The notes under the pieces: model-generated | Told to the model about the DNA's origin: nothing | Database searches by the model: none | What the model saw: only the letters and a program-made list of their open reading frames with translations | Position numbers and translations under genes: made by a program | From: Selenomonadales bacterium | GTDB taxonomy: Bacteria > Bacillota > Negativicutes > Sporomusales > UBA7701 | Length of the DNA stretch: 37,805 nt | Direction of reading: 5' to 3' | Assembly: GCA_029975165.1 (NCBI GenBank) | Contig: JARKPR010000027.1 | Span: forward strand, 1-37,805 | In this document: piece by piece, positions 23,176-30,482 of the stretch | Layout of the letters: every line of letters begins with the position of its first letter | How positions within the stretch are numbered: the stretch's first letter is position 1

Positions 23176-24022
23176 CTTTTACCCCCAGTTTCTCGATCAG
23201 GGTGCGGCCCTTTTCGGAGTTGGCCGGGATAAAGCCGTGCTTTTCAAAGATGGCCTGGGATTCGTCGGCACAGATGAAGTTCACGTAGTCGTCGGCCAGG
23301 GCGCGGTCCTTGGCGTATTTCATGACGCCGATGGTGAAGGTGAGCGGGCCGGGCGGGAAGAGGGCCGCGGGGATGGGGATGGCTTCGACCTTCCCGGCGG
23401 TGTCGGCCCGGCGGGTGAGGCGCCGTTCGACGATGGAGGCGTCGCCTTCGCCGTTTATGATGCGCGGCATCATTTTGACGACGCAGGTTTCCTTTTCGGG
23501 TTTGTTGGCGAGAACGGCTTTATCGAGTTTCGCTTTGGTGAGGATGCCCATGATGGCGCCGCCGCCGGGCGGAGAGGCGCCGAGGGGAAGGATGACCCGC
23601 ACGCCCGGCTTGGCGAGGTCCTCGAGGGATTTGATGCCGGCGGGATTGCCGGGCGGGGTGACGAGGACGTATTCCGTGAAGCAGAGAGGCCGGAAGTAGA
23701 GCATGAGGTTGGCGGCCCGCAGGTCTTTGGCCAGTTGCAGCACCCGGCCGCCGAAGACTTCGGTGACGGCGCCGCCGAGGAGCGATTTGCCGAGCGCGGC
23801 CGCGAACGCCCCGGTATAGTCGATGCTGACGCCGTTGCGCTGCTCGTATAGGCTGTTGGCTTCGGTGAAGGCTTCGGCCAGGCCGCCGCAGGACCAGACC
23901 TGCAGCGCGTCGACCTGGAAGCGGCCGCCCAGCAGGACGGGCGAGAGGACGGCGGCCGCGGTCGAAGCCACGGCGGATTTGAGAAACGTCCGTCTGCTTA
24001 CGCCGCTTGTTTTGTTTTCCAT
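23168..24022 (-). CDS. Tat-exported ModA-like substrate-binding protein
   Basis: 284 aa periplasmic-binding-protein fold. The N-terminus GVSRRTFLKSAVAST is a twin-arginine signal (Arg10, Arg11), indicating export in folded form, maybe with cofactor. The rest resembles the ModA/type 2 oxyanion-binding group (SLYEQRNGVSIDYTGAFAAAL, then GGRVLQLAKDLR). No ABC permease or ATPase is encoded in the same operon; the neighbouring importer has its own binding protein. ATG 24022 follows AAAGGAG. It is the first gene of the operon with the polyferredoxin and the NifB-type protein. Ligand unknown; molybdate or tungstate is a possibility from family resemblance only. Confidence 0.75.
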   Translation of the reverse strand: MENKTSGVSRRTFLKSAVASTAAAVLSPVLLGGRFQVDALQVWSCGGLAEAFTEANSLYEQRNGVSIDYTGAFAAALGKSLLGGAVTEVFGGRVLQLAKDLRAANLMLYFRPLCFTEYVLVTPPGNPAGIKSLEDLAKPGVRVILPLGASPPGGGAIMGILTKAKLDKAVLANKPEKETCVVKMMPRIINGEGDASIVERRLTRRADTAGKVEAIPIPAALFPPGPLTFTIGVMKYAKDRALADDYVNFICADESQAIFEKHGFIPANSEKGRTLIEKLGVKDV

Positions 24023-24073
24023 AGCTGGCTCCTTTCGTAACGAAGATTGTTCGCGTTTTCACTGCCAAAATTA

Positions 24074-24096
24074 ATTATAGCAAAATTCTATAGAAT
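24074..24096 (-). promoter_or_regulatory. Promoter region with palindrome before the binding-protein/NifB-type operon
   Basis: On the minus strand TATAAT (24079-24074) is a perfect -10 box. The palindrome ATTCTATAGAAT (24085-24096) lies directly upstream, covering the spacer and -35 area, where no good -35 is seen. That pattern suggests an activator or repressor site. Confidence 0.55.
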
Positions 24097-24120
24097 ATCA
24101 TAATAAAATCTATAACAGTC

Positions 24121-24154
24121 AAAAATAAAAACCCGCGTATTTGAACGCGGGTTT
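24121..24154 (-). terminator. Terminator of the importer operon
   Basis: AAACCCGCG / CGCGGGTTT with an eight-base loop, followed on the minus strand by TTTTATTTTT. It separates the importer operon from the NifB-type operon. Confidence 0.85.
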
Positions 24155-24171
24155 GCTGCTATAGAGGCGCC

Positions 24172-25125
24172 TTATTTCGTCATGTCGACGATGAGCGGCT
24201 TGAGGTCGATCTTTTTGGTGAGCAGGCCGTTCTGGACGAGGAAGTCCTGGGTTTTCTCCAGGTCGGCGAGGTCGGCGGCGGTGACGGCCGGCGAGAAGTC
24301 GTACCAGCCGTACATTTTCTTGACGTCATCGATTGAAATGCCGGTTTCCTCGGCCGCCAGGCGATAGACTTCGTCGGGGTGCTCCCGCATGTAGCGCAGG
24401 GCTTCGTTGTGGACGCTAAGGTAGCGCGTGACGAGGTCGGGGTGGGCTTTGACGAAGGCGCCGGCGGCGGCGATGACAATGGTGGCGTCGAGCAGCCCTT
24501 CGCCGGTGGCGATAATGCGGGCGCCGTTTTCGAGGGCTTTGGGCACGGCGGGGCCGGCGACGAGGGCGGCGTCGACGCTGCCGGCGAACAGGGCGGCCGT
24601 AGCCTGGGGGATGCCCATGTTGACGAAGTCGGTGTCGGCGGCGGTCAGGCTGTTTTTCGCCAAAGCGGCGAGCAGCAGCTGATGGAGGATGGTGCCTTTC
24701 GGCCCGGCGATTTTTTTGCCTCTGAGGTCGGCAACGGTTTTGATTTGCGGGTCTTTGGCGATGACGACGAAGGCCTTGGGCGCCCGGCTGTAGATGCCGA
24801 CGATCTTGAGGTCGACGCCGTTGGCGGCGGCGAGGATGGCCGAGGTGCCGCCGAGGGCGTTGCAGAAGTCGAGCGAGCCGGCGGCGAGGGCCTCGGTCAT
24901 TTTGGGGCCTTCGAGGATTTCGGGGAAGACGACCTTGATGTTGTCCCTGGCGAATTCCTTCTCGAACAGGCCGAGCTTCTTTTCGACGATGGAGGGGACG
25001 TTGAGGGGCAGCTTGACGTAGGAGATCCTGACAGTGTCGACGGGTTTCGGCTTGCCGGGCGCGCCGCAGCCGGCCAAAGCGACGGCGAGGGCGGCGACGA
25101 GCAGGCAGGCGAGCAGTTTCTTCAT
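24172..25125 (-). CDS. SsuA/NMT1-type lipoprotein substrate-binding protein
   Basis: 317 aa binding protein of a nitrate/sulfonate/taurine-type ABC importer. MKKLLACLLVAALAVALAGC is a lipoprotein signal with lipobox Cys at position 20. The mature protein shows the family pattern RISYVKLPLNVPSIVEKKLGLFEKE, then FCNALGGTSAILAAANG, and VADLRGKKIAGPKGTI. The ATG at 25125 follows GAGAGG and lies one base after the ATPase stop. The ligand class (sulfonate, thiamine precursor, or other) cannot be fixed by sequence alone. Confidence 0.85.
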   Translation of the reverse strand: MKKLLACLLVAALAVALAGCGAPGKPKPVDTVRISYVKLPLNVPSIVEKKLGLFEKEFARDNIKVVFPEILEGPKMTEALAAGSLDFCNALGGTSAILAAANGVDLKIVGIYSRAPKAFVVIAKDPQIKTVADLRGKKIAGPKGTILHQLLLAALAKNSLTAADTDFVNMGIPQATAALFAGSVDAALVAGPAVPKALENGARIIATGEGLLDATIVIAAAGAFVKAHPDLVTRYLSVHNEALRYMREHPDEVYRLAAEETGISIDDVKKMYGWYDFSPAVTAADLADLEKTQDFLVQNGLLTKKIDLKPLIVDMTK

Positions 25126-25126
25126 G

Positions 25127-25864
25127 TTAAACACCTCTCTGGGCGGGCGGGCTTGTCAGCGAAGCCAGCAGGCCGGCCCGCAGTTTGTAGAACGGTTCGC
25201 CGGCGGCGTCGCGCGGGTAGGGGAAGGGCACGGCGACCTCCGCCGTTATCCTGCCGTCGGCCATGACCAGGACGCGCTGGCCGAGGATGAGGGCTTCGTC
25301 GATGTCGTGGGTGACGAACAGGATGGTTTTGTTGTGCTTGAGGAAGATGGCGACAAGCTCTTCCTGGAGGTTGCGCCGGGTGAAGGCGTCGAGGGCGCCG
25401 AGCGGCTCGTCCATGAGGATGATGTCGGCGTTGTAGCACAGCGCCCGGCCGAGGGCGGCGCGCTGGGCCATGCCGCCCGACAGCTGGGAGGGGTAGGCGG
25501 CCTTGAAGCCGCCGAGGCCGAGCATGTCGAGGTAGCGGCCGACGGTTCGCTTGATCTCGTCCGGCGGCTGGTCCCGCATGACGAGGGCCAGGTTCTGCTC
25601 GACGGTCAGCCAGGGCATGAGCCGTGGCTCCTGGAAGACCATGGCGATCCGGGCGCCGGGCGGGTCGAAGGCGACTTCGCCGGCCGACTGCTTTTCCAGC
25701 CCGCCGATGATCCGCAGCAGGGTGGTTTTGCCGCAGCCGCTGCGGCCTACGATGGTGACGAGGCTGCCTGCGGCCACGGCGAGGTCGACGCCGGCCAGGG
25801 CCGCGACCTGCCGACCCGGCAGGCGGTATTCCTTATAGAGCCCCTTTAGAGCTAAAGCTGTCAT
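25127..25864 (-). CDS. SsuB/TauB-type ABC transporter ATPase
   Basis: 245 aa nucleotide-binding subunit. Walker A GRSGCGKTT, Q-loop VFQEPRLMPWLT, signature LSGGMAQRAALGRAL, Walker B IILMDEPLGALD and the switch His in FVTHDIDEAL are complete. The QEPRLMPW segment is typical for the nitrate/sulfonate/taurine subfamily. Its 5' end overlaps the permease gene by 32 bases and it ends one base before the binding-protein start. Confidence 0.9.
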   Translation of the reverse strand: MTALALKGLYKEYRLPGRQVAALAGVDLAVAAGSLVTIVGRSGCGKTTLLRIIGGLEKQSAGEVAFDPPGARIAMVFQEPRLMPWLTVEQNLALVMRDQPPDEIKRTVGRYLDMLGLGGFKAAYPSQLSGGMAQRAALGRALCYNADIILMDEPLGALDAFTRRNLQEELVAIFLKHNKTILFVTHDIDEALILGQRVLVMADGRITAEVAVPFPYPRDAAGEPFYKLRAGLLASLTSPPAQRGV

Positions 25865-26615
25865 CGGTTTCGTTCTCCCCTGTCCATGGCAGGATGCGCG
25901 CGGCGAGCTTGAGGAAGGCGTAGTCGATTATGTAGCCGAACAGGCCGATGGCGAGGATGCCGACGATGACGACGTCGGGGCGGGAGAGCTGTTCGGCTTC
26001 GATGATCATGTAGCCGATGCCGGCCGAGGCGGCGATGAGCTCGGCGCCGATAAGGGCCCGCCAGCTGTAGCCGAGACCGAGCCGCATGCCGAGGACGACG
26101 GACGGGAGGGAGGCCGGGAGGATGATGCGCAGGAAGCGCTGCCGGGGGGTGAAGCCGAAGACCTGGCCGACTTCGATGAGCCTGGCGTCGCATTGCGCGA
26201 TGCCGGCCAGGGTGTTGAGGAAGAGGGGGAAGAAGGCGGCGAGGATGATGATGGCCAGCTTGGAGGCTTCGCCGATGCCCAGCCAGAGGATGAGGAGGGG
26301 GATGCAGGCGATGGGCGGGATGTGGCGGAGGAAGTGGAGGGTGGCGTCGAAGTAGGGGATGAGCCGCCGGTTCATGCCGAGGAGCACGGCCAGCGGAAAG
26401 GCGGCGAGGAAGGTGAGGCCGAAGCCGGCGAAGACGCGCCCCAGGCTGGTGGCCATGTGGCCGGCGAGGATGCCTTTTTGCCACAGCGCGGCGGCCGTCG
26501 CGGCGACGCCGGCAGGCGACGGGACGAGGTAGCTGTTGGCGAGGCCAAAGGCGGCGGCCGCCTGCCACCAGGCGAGGACAACGGCCGGGATGAGGAGGGC
26601 TTTGAGGATTTTCAT
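25833..26615 (-). CDS. SsuC/TauC-type ABC transporter permease
   Basis: 260 aa integral membrane subunit with about six helices. The BPD cytoplasmic loop for ATPase contact appears as EVGQVFGFTPRQRFLRIILPASLPSVVLG, the EAA-like motif of this subfamily. First gene of the importer operon, preceded by a promoter, structured leader and terminator, so its expression is probably decided by attenuation of transcription. Confidence 0.9.
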   Translation of the reverse strand: MKILKALLIPAVVLAWWQAAAAFGLANSYLVPSPAGVAATAAALWQKGILAGHMATSLGRVFAGFGLTFLAAFPLAVLLGMNRRLIPYFDATLHFLRHIPPIACIPLLILWLGIGEASKLAIIILAAFFPLFLNTLAGIAQCDARLIEVGQVFGFTPRQRFLRIILPASLPSVVLGMRLGLGYSWRALIGAELIAASAGIGYMIIEAEQLSRPDVVIVGILAIGLFGYIIDYAFLKLAARILPWTGENETDDSFSSKGAL

Positions 26616-26648
26616 CGGTCATTCCTGCTTCACGATTAAGATAACGGC

Positions 26649-26677
26649 AAAAACAAAAACCTTCCCAAGGAAGGTTT
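26649..26677 (-). terminator. Leader terminator (attenuator) before the importer genes
   Basis: AAACCTTCC / GGAAGGTTT with a three-base loop, followed on the minus strand by TTGTTTTT. It stands between the promoter and the first gene of the operon, so it must be bypassed for expression. Confidence 0.8.
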
Positions 26678-26801
26678 GCGGAAAATCAGCCGGCCGCTTC
26701 GTCCCTAGGAGCAGAGGAATCCTCTTTTCCGCAGGCGTGTCGTGTCCCGAACCTCCCTTCCGGCCAGGCGCACCCCGCCGGTCAGGACAAATATGCTCTT
26801 A
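26678..26801 (-). promoter_or_regulatory. Structured leader RNA, riboswitch candidate of unrecognised class
   Basis: On the minus strand: a CCGGC/GCCGG hairpin (26781-26760), a long-range perfect stem GCGGAAAA / TTTTCCGC (26732-26725 with 26685-26678) enclosing the hairpin AGAGG-ATT-CCTCT, and the leader terminator directly afterwards. GGAAGGGAGGTT in the leader could pair with AACCTTCC of the terminator and so act as antiterminator. I found no match to the core of TPP, SAM, cobalamin, FMN, lysine, glycine, guanidine-I or cyclic-di-GMP-I riboswitches from memory. Confidence 0.55.
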
Positions 26802-26807
26802 CCAATA

Positions 26808-26836
26808 ATTTTAGACGCAATCGTTGCCGCCGTCAA
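26808..26836 (-). promoter_or_regulatory. Sigma-70 promoter of the importer operon
   Basis: On the minus strand TTGACG (26836-26831), 17-base spacer, TAAAAT (26813-26808). Transcription would start near 26801. Confidence 0.8.
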
Positions 26837-26979
26837 CCGGTTTGTTTCCGGGCGGGCGGCAGGGGCGCAGGGTCCGTAAAACCGACAGAAAATACGCTTT
26901 ATTGCAGAGGAAAAACCGCCGGCGGCGTTGTATAGTCTTTACAAGCGGACAGCAATTATCGCGGAGGGGGCGACGCGGC

Positions 26980-27873
26980 GTGGAGCTTGGCAGGAGCAGG
27001 GCTTTGCTGGATAATATGTATGATGGTATTTATATCGTCGACAGGGACAGGAAGATCGTTTACTGGAACAGCGCGGCGGAAAAGCTGACAGGCTATCGGG
27101 CCGCCGCGATGGTCGGCAAGCGGTGCAACGACGACCTGATGATGCATGTGGACGAGAATGGCGAGAACCTCTGCAACGCCAAGTGCCCGCTGATCGGTAC
27201 GCTGCAGGACGGCGAGGTGCGGGAGACGACCGTTTATCTGCGCCATGCGCAGGGGCACCGGATACCGGTCGATGTCCGCGCCGTGCCGCTGCGCGACGAC
27301 GCCGGCGGGATCGAGGCGACGATGGAGGTTTTCACCCGCAACGGCAGTGTGGCGAGCAGCGAGCAGATGAAGGAGCTGGCGTTGAAGGCGTACATCGATT
27401 CGCTGACCGGCGTGCCCAACAAGGAGTATATCGACGGCAAGCTGCGGAGCCTGCTGGCAAGCCAGCTCCCCGGCGAGGGCCGGACGTTCGGCCTGGCGTT
27501 CGTGGAGCTGGCCAACCTGCGGCAGATAAACGACGAGTTCAGCATGTGGACGGCGAACGCGGCGCTGAAGGTGACGGCCAGGACGATCGTGGAGAACCTC
27601 AAGGAAGGGGACCTGGCCGGCCGGTGGTACGGCGGTCTCTTCCTTATTATTTCGCGTATGGACAGGAAGGCTGTCCTGCTCAACTGGGCGAACAAGATCA
27701 AGGCGCTCATCCAGCAGTCGAAGGTGGAGGACGATGAGGAGGTGCCCCTGCAGGTGTGTATCGGCGGCGTTTTCGCCCAGGTGGGCGAGAATGTCAATTT
27801 AACCTACCAAGCATTGGAGGGCGCGCTGAAGACCAGCCGCGCGGCCAGCGCCTGCATCAGCATAAAGGGGTGA
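26980..27873 (+). CDS. PAS protein with degenerate GGDEF domain
   Basis: 297 aa. The PAS domain (about residues 5-120) carries the pattern GKRCNDDLMMHVDENGENLCNAKCPL, with three Cys and a His that recur in anaerobe PAS proteins and may bind a metal or cluster. The GGDEF fold follows from DSLTGVPNKEYIDG (about 140). The active-site loop reads WYGGLFLI (217-221 YGGLF instead of GGDEF), and the metal Asp residues near FVELANLRQIND are changed, so it should not make cyclic-di-GMP. It may act as a sensor or effector. Start GTG 26980 has GGAGGGGG nine bases before; a longer frame has no ribosome site. Confidence 0.8.
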   Translation: MELGRSRALLDNMYDGIYIVDRDRKIVYWNSAAEKLTGYRAAAMVGKRCNDDLMMHVDENGENLCNAKCPLIGTLQDGEVRETTVYLRHAQGHRIPVDVRAVPLRDDAGGIEATMEVFTRNGSVASSEQMKELALKAYIDSLTGVPNKEYIDGKLRSLLASQLPGEGRTFGLAFVELANLRQINDEFSMWTANAALKVTARTIVENLKEGDLAGRWYGGLFLIISRMDRKAVLLNWANKIKALIQQSKVEDDEEVPLQVCIGGVFAQVGENVNLTYQALEGALKTSRAASACISIKG

Positions 27874-27889
27874 CGAAAGCAAGCCGAGA

Positions 27890-27917
27890 CCCGCGCTTGG
27901 GGCGCGGGCCTTTTTTT
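27890..27917 (+). terminator. Terminator after the PAS/GGDEF gene
   Basis: CCCGCGC / GCGCGGG, five-base loop, CC then T7. Confidence 0.85.
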
Positions 27918-27936
27918 GGGAGGGTGCGGGTTGTTG

Positions 27937-29160
27937 CTAGTCGGCGATGCGTTTTTCGCCGCTTATGGCCTGGAGGGGCTTGATGTCCTGGGTGACTTCG
28001 AGGACGCCGGCGAACGCCCCGGCTTGGTCGCGGACGGCGAAGTAGCGAATGTAGACGTACTTGCCGCCAAGCTCGAGCCAGAAGTCCTCCTGCTCCTTGC
28101 GGCCGCTCCGGAGGTCGGCGACGATTTTTTCGACGATGTGGACGCTGGCCGGCGGGTGGCAGTTTTCGACCCGGCGGCCGATGATGGTCCTGGCGCGGGG
28201 GAATATCCGGTCTTGGCCGGCGGAGAAGAATTTGACGGTGCCGTCCTTGTCGACGAAGGTGACGTCGACAGGCAGGTGGCTGAAGATGAGCTCGATCTCT
28301 TGGGGCGACAGGGTGCCGGTGGCGAATCTGATGTAGCCGCGCGCGCCGGCGTCGGCGAGCTTGTCGCGGCCGGCGGCCGTGTCGACGTTGACCGGCCGCC
28401 AGCCGCCGCGGGGCTCGACGAGGCAGTAGCCGATCTCGTCGCCGGCCTGGTGGATCTGGTGCCATTCGTCCTCGGACAGCGTTTCCATGGCCATGGGGAA
28501 GAGGATTTTTTCTTCTTTGAAGATCATCTCGCCGAGCTGGGCGAGCGCTTCGTCGAGCTTGGCCGCCAGTTGGTGTTTGTCGCCGGGCCGGTAGCCGGCG
28601 ACGAGTTTTTTGGCGTCCTTGAGGAGGTCCCTGATTTTGTCGTCGACGCCCCACATGACCTTGGGCGGGCCGGTGATTTCGTATTTCTCCAGGAAGGGGA
28701 AGAGGAGGTCTTCCTTGCGGCGGTAGTGCTTGTCGATGTCCCATAACAAGTTGAGCTTGGCGGCCAGTTCGAGGACGGCCGCCTGTTCGGCGTCGCCCCC
28801 GGCGGCGGACAGTTTTTCGAGGCTGGACCGCACCTCCCCGGCCAGCTTTTCGAGGGCCCGGTTTTCGTGGAGGAAGGCGTCCACGGGGTGGCCGGGAGGG
28901 ACGTCGGGCGCGGGGTGTTTTTCCAGGGCGTCGCGGAAGACGGCGGCGTGGACGTCGCACAGGCGCTGGACTTCTTTGACCTCCAGGCCTTCGTTTATAA
29001 GGCTTTGCTCGATGAGCGACAGCTCGGCGGGGTCGAGGTCGCCGGCGATGGCGTCGAACTTGGCTTTGACTTCTTCGACGGGTTTGCCGTCGTGGAGTTC
29101 GCGGATGATTTCTTTGACCGCTTTCTGCCTGTATTCCCGGTTTTTGATGAGTTCACTCAT
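27937..29160 (-). CDS. DUF438 hemerythrin-PAS protein
   Basis: 407 aa. DUF438 domain at residues 1-75 (KAVKEIIRELHDGKPVEEVKAKF), hemerythrin-like four-helix domain about 80-230 with HENRALEKLAGEV, DKHYRRKEDLLFPFLEKYE (His and Glu metal ligands) and EEKILFPMAME, then a linker and a C-terminal PAS domain (about 285-400) with VTFVDKDGTVKFFS and GRRVENCHPPASVHIV. Family members are thought to sense oxygen or nitric oxide and respond to redox in anaerobes. No output domain is fused. ATG 29160 follows GGGGAGG. It converges on the PAS/GGDEF gene; a joint role is possible but unproven. Confidence 0.9.
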   Translation of the reverse strand: MSELIKNREYRQKAVKEIIRELHDGKPVEEVKAKFDAIAGDLDPAELSLIEQSLINEGLEVKEVQRLCDVHAAVFRDALEKHPAPDVPPGHPVDAFLHENRALEKLAGEVRSSLEKLSAAGGDAEQAAVLELAAKLNLLWDIDKHYRRKEDLLFPFLEKYEITGPPKVMWGVDDKIRDLLKDAKKLVAGYRPGDKHQLAAKLDEALAQLGEMIFKEEKILFPMAMETLSEDEWHQIHQAGDEIGYCLVEPRGGWRPVNVDTAAGRDKLADAGARGYIRFATGTLSPQEIELIFSHLPVDVTFVDKDGTVKFFSAGQDRIFPRARTIIGRRVENCHPPASVHIVEKIVADLRSGRKEQEDFWLELGGKYVYIRYFAVRDQAGAFAGVLEVTQDIKPLQAISGEKRIAD

Positions 29161-29267
29161 GGTTGTGCCTCCCCGTTACACATAATTGCGGTGCTGCGCT
29201 TCTGCTCCTATTGTCCGCGGGATGAGGCGATATGATACGGGGGGCGGTGGGACGGCATGAGGCGAAG

Positions 29268-29295
29268 AAACCCCGCGTGCTGGCCGCGCGGGTTT
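29268..29295 (-). terminator. Terminator of the two secreted-protein genes
   Basis: AAACCCCGCG pairs with CGCGGGTTT (one bulge), with TTTCTTC following on the minus strand. Confidence 0.65.
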
Positions 29296-29321
29296 ACCGT
29301 GGCTTTTGCTGGCTGGAGCGG

Positions 29322-30455
29322 TTATTCGGCCAACAACCGCGACAGTTGTTCGTTCCAGGCTGGCAGCGCTTGCTGCGGCGCCCAGCGGTTATGAACTATT
29401 TTTTCGCCGTCGCCGATGGGGAAGACGAACACCGGCTTGTCCAGTCCGTTGAGCGGGTCGACGAAGACCTGGAGGGAAGCGGCCGTCTGCACGACGAGCA
29501 GCCAGTTGTCGGGTGACGATACCGCGTCGACGGCTTCGGGGATGAGCCGTTTTATTGCCGCGAACGGCAGGCACAGTTCGTTGTGGCCGACGAGCGCCGG
29601 CGGCAGCGGAATGTCGATGGGGTGGAACGAGACGAAATAGTTGTGGGAGTATTTCCAGTTACTGAATTGCAGCGGCACCATGAGCTGCCAGCGGCCGTCC
29701 CGACGGCGCAGGGTGAGGTCGGCCGCCGCGATGTACTGCTTGTCGCCGGCGGATTCCACTTTGACCGTCTTGTCGAATTCGTATTTGTACGCTTGAGTCT
29801 GATCGTCGATGGCGGCGGCCGCTTCCGGGGCGACGAGGTCTTTGAAGGCGATCAGGCCTCCTTTGTCGGCGTCTTTTTCCAACGCGGCCGGAACGCTGGA
29901 GCCGAGCTCGCAGAACGTTATGCTGGGATGGTATTGGTAGCCTCCTGCACCGGTCGTATAAACCCATATTTTCATGACGGCCATGTAGTTGCCGCCGACA
30001 AAGTCGAGATGAAAGCCTTCGGAGGAATAGAAGGGCCGTTCGTAATCCCGGACGGGAACCTCGGTTTGGTGTTCTTGGCCTATCTTATAGGAAACCGTTT
30101 TGTTTATCTCGATGAGCTGATATGGTTTTTCATTTTGCCGTTTACCGCGGATTTGTTCGAGCATGTAGAAGCCGTCAGGCGCGGCGGCGACGGCGATGCC
30201 CTTTTTCGCGGCGCAGTCGACGGCGTAGCCGTCGGCCGTGAGCCAGACGGTCCGGTATTCGTCGGTGCGGGCGCGGGGCGCGTAGTAATTTTCGCTGTCG
30301 TATGTGCCGCCCGCCTGTGCGAGGACGAGCAGCAGACCGTCGCTTTTCTCCACGCCGGCGGCGTTCTCGGCGGCACGGGCGCCGTTCGCGATCGGGACCA
30401 GCAGCGCAGCCGCCAGGACGGCGGCGAGGGCAATGCGGGCGAGAATGCCGGGCAT
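29322..30455 (-). CDS. Secreted protein of unknown function, 377 aa
   Basis: MPGILARIALAAVLAAALLV is a signal peptide, probably cut near the ARAA region. The mature protein is soluble, beta-rich, with two Cys (DCAAKKG and ITFCELG) and a third near NELCLPF; there is no known catalytic motif I can point to. Its family is unrecognised. ATG 30455 lies after AAGAGGTG; a GTG three codons earlier overlaps that site. It follows the frameshifted secreted-protein gene by 27 bases and is likely in the same transcript. Confidence 0.7.
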   Translation of the reverse strand: MPGILARIALAAVLAAALLVPIANGARAAENAAGVEKSDGLLLVLAQAGGTYDSENYYAPRARTDEYRTVWLTADGYAVDCAAKKGIAVAAAPDGFYMLEQIRGKRQNEKPYQLIEINKTVSYKIGQEHQTEVPVRDYERPFYSSEGFHLDFVGGNYMAVMKIWVYTTGAGGYQYHPSITFCELGSSVPAALEKDADKGGLIAFKDLVAPEAAAAIDDQTQAYKYEFDKTVKVESAGDKQYIAAADLTLRRRDGRWQLMVPLQFSNWKYSHNYFVSFHPIDIPLPPALVGHNELCLPFAAIKRLIPEAVDAVSSPDNWLLVVQTAASLQVFVDPLNGLDKPVFVFPIGDGEKIVHNRWAPQQALPAWNEQLSRLLAE

Positions 30456-30482
30456 AGCGGTCACCTCTTGTTATCTCTGTCG

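Noticed and set aside
26678-26801. Guanidine-I (ykkC), TPP or SAM riboswitch upstream of the importer
   Set aside because: Gene context would suit these, but their conserved core strings were not found; left as unrecognised class.
26980-27873. Active diguanylate cyclase
   Set aside because: The GGDEF loop reads YGGLF and the metal-binding Asp residues are changed.
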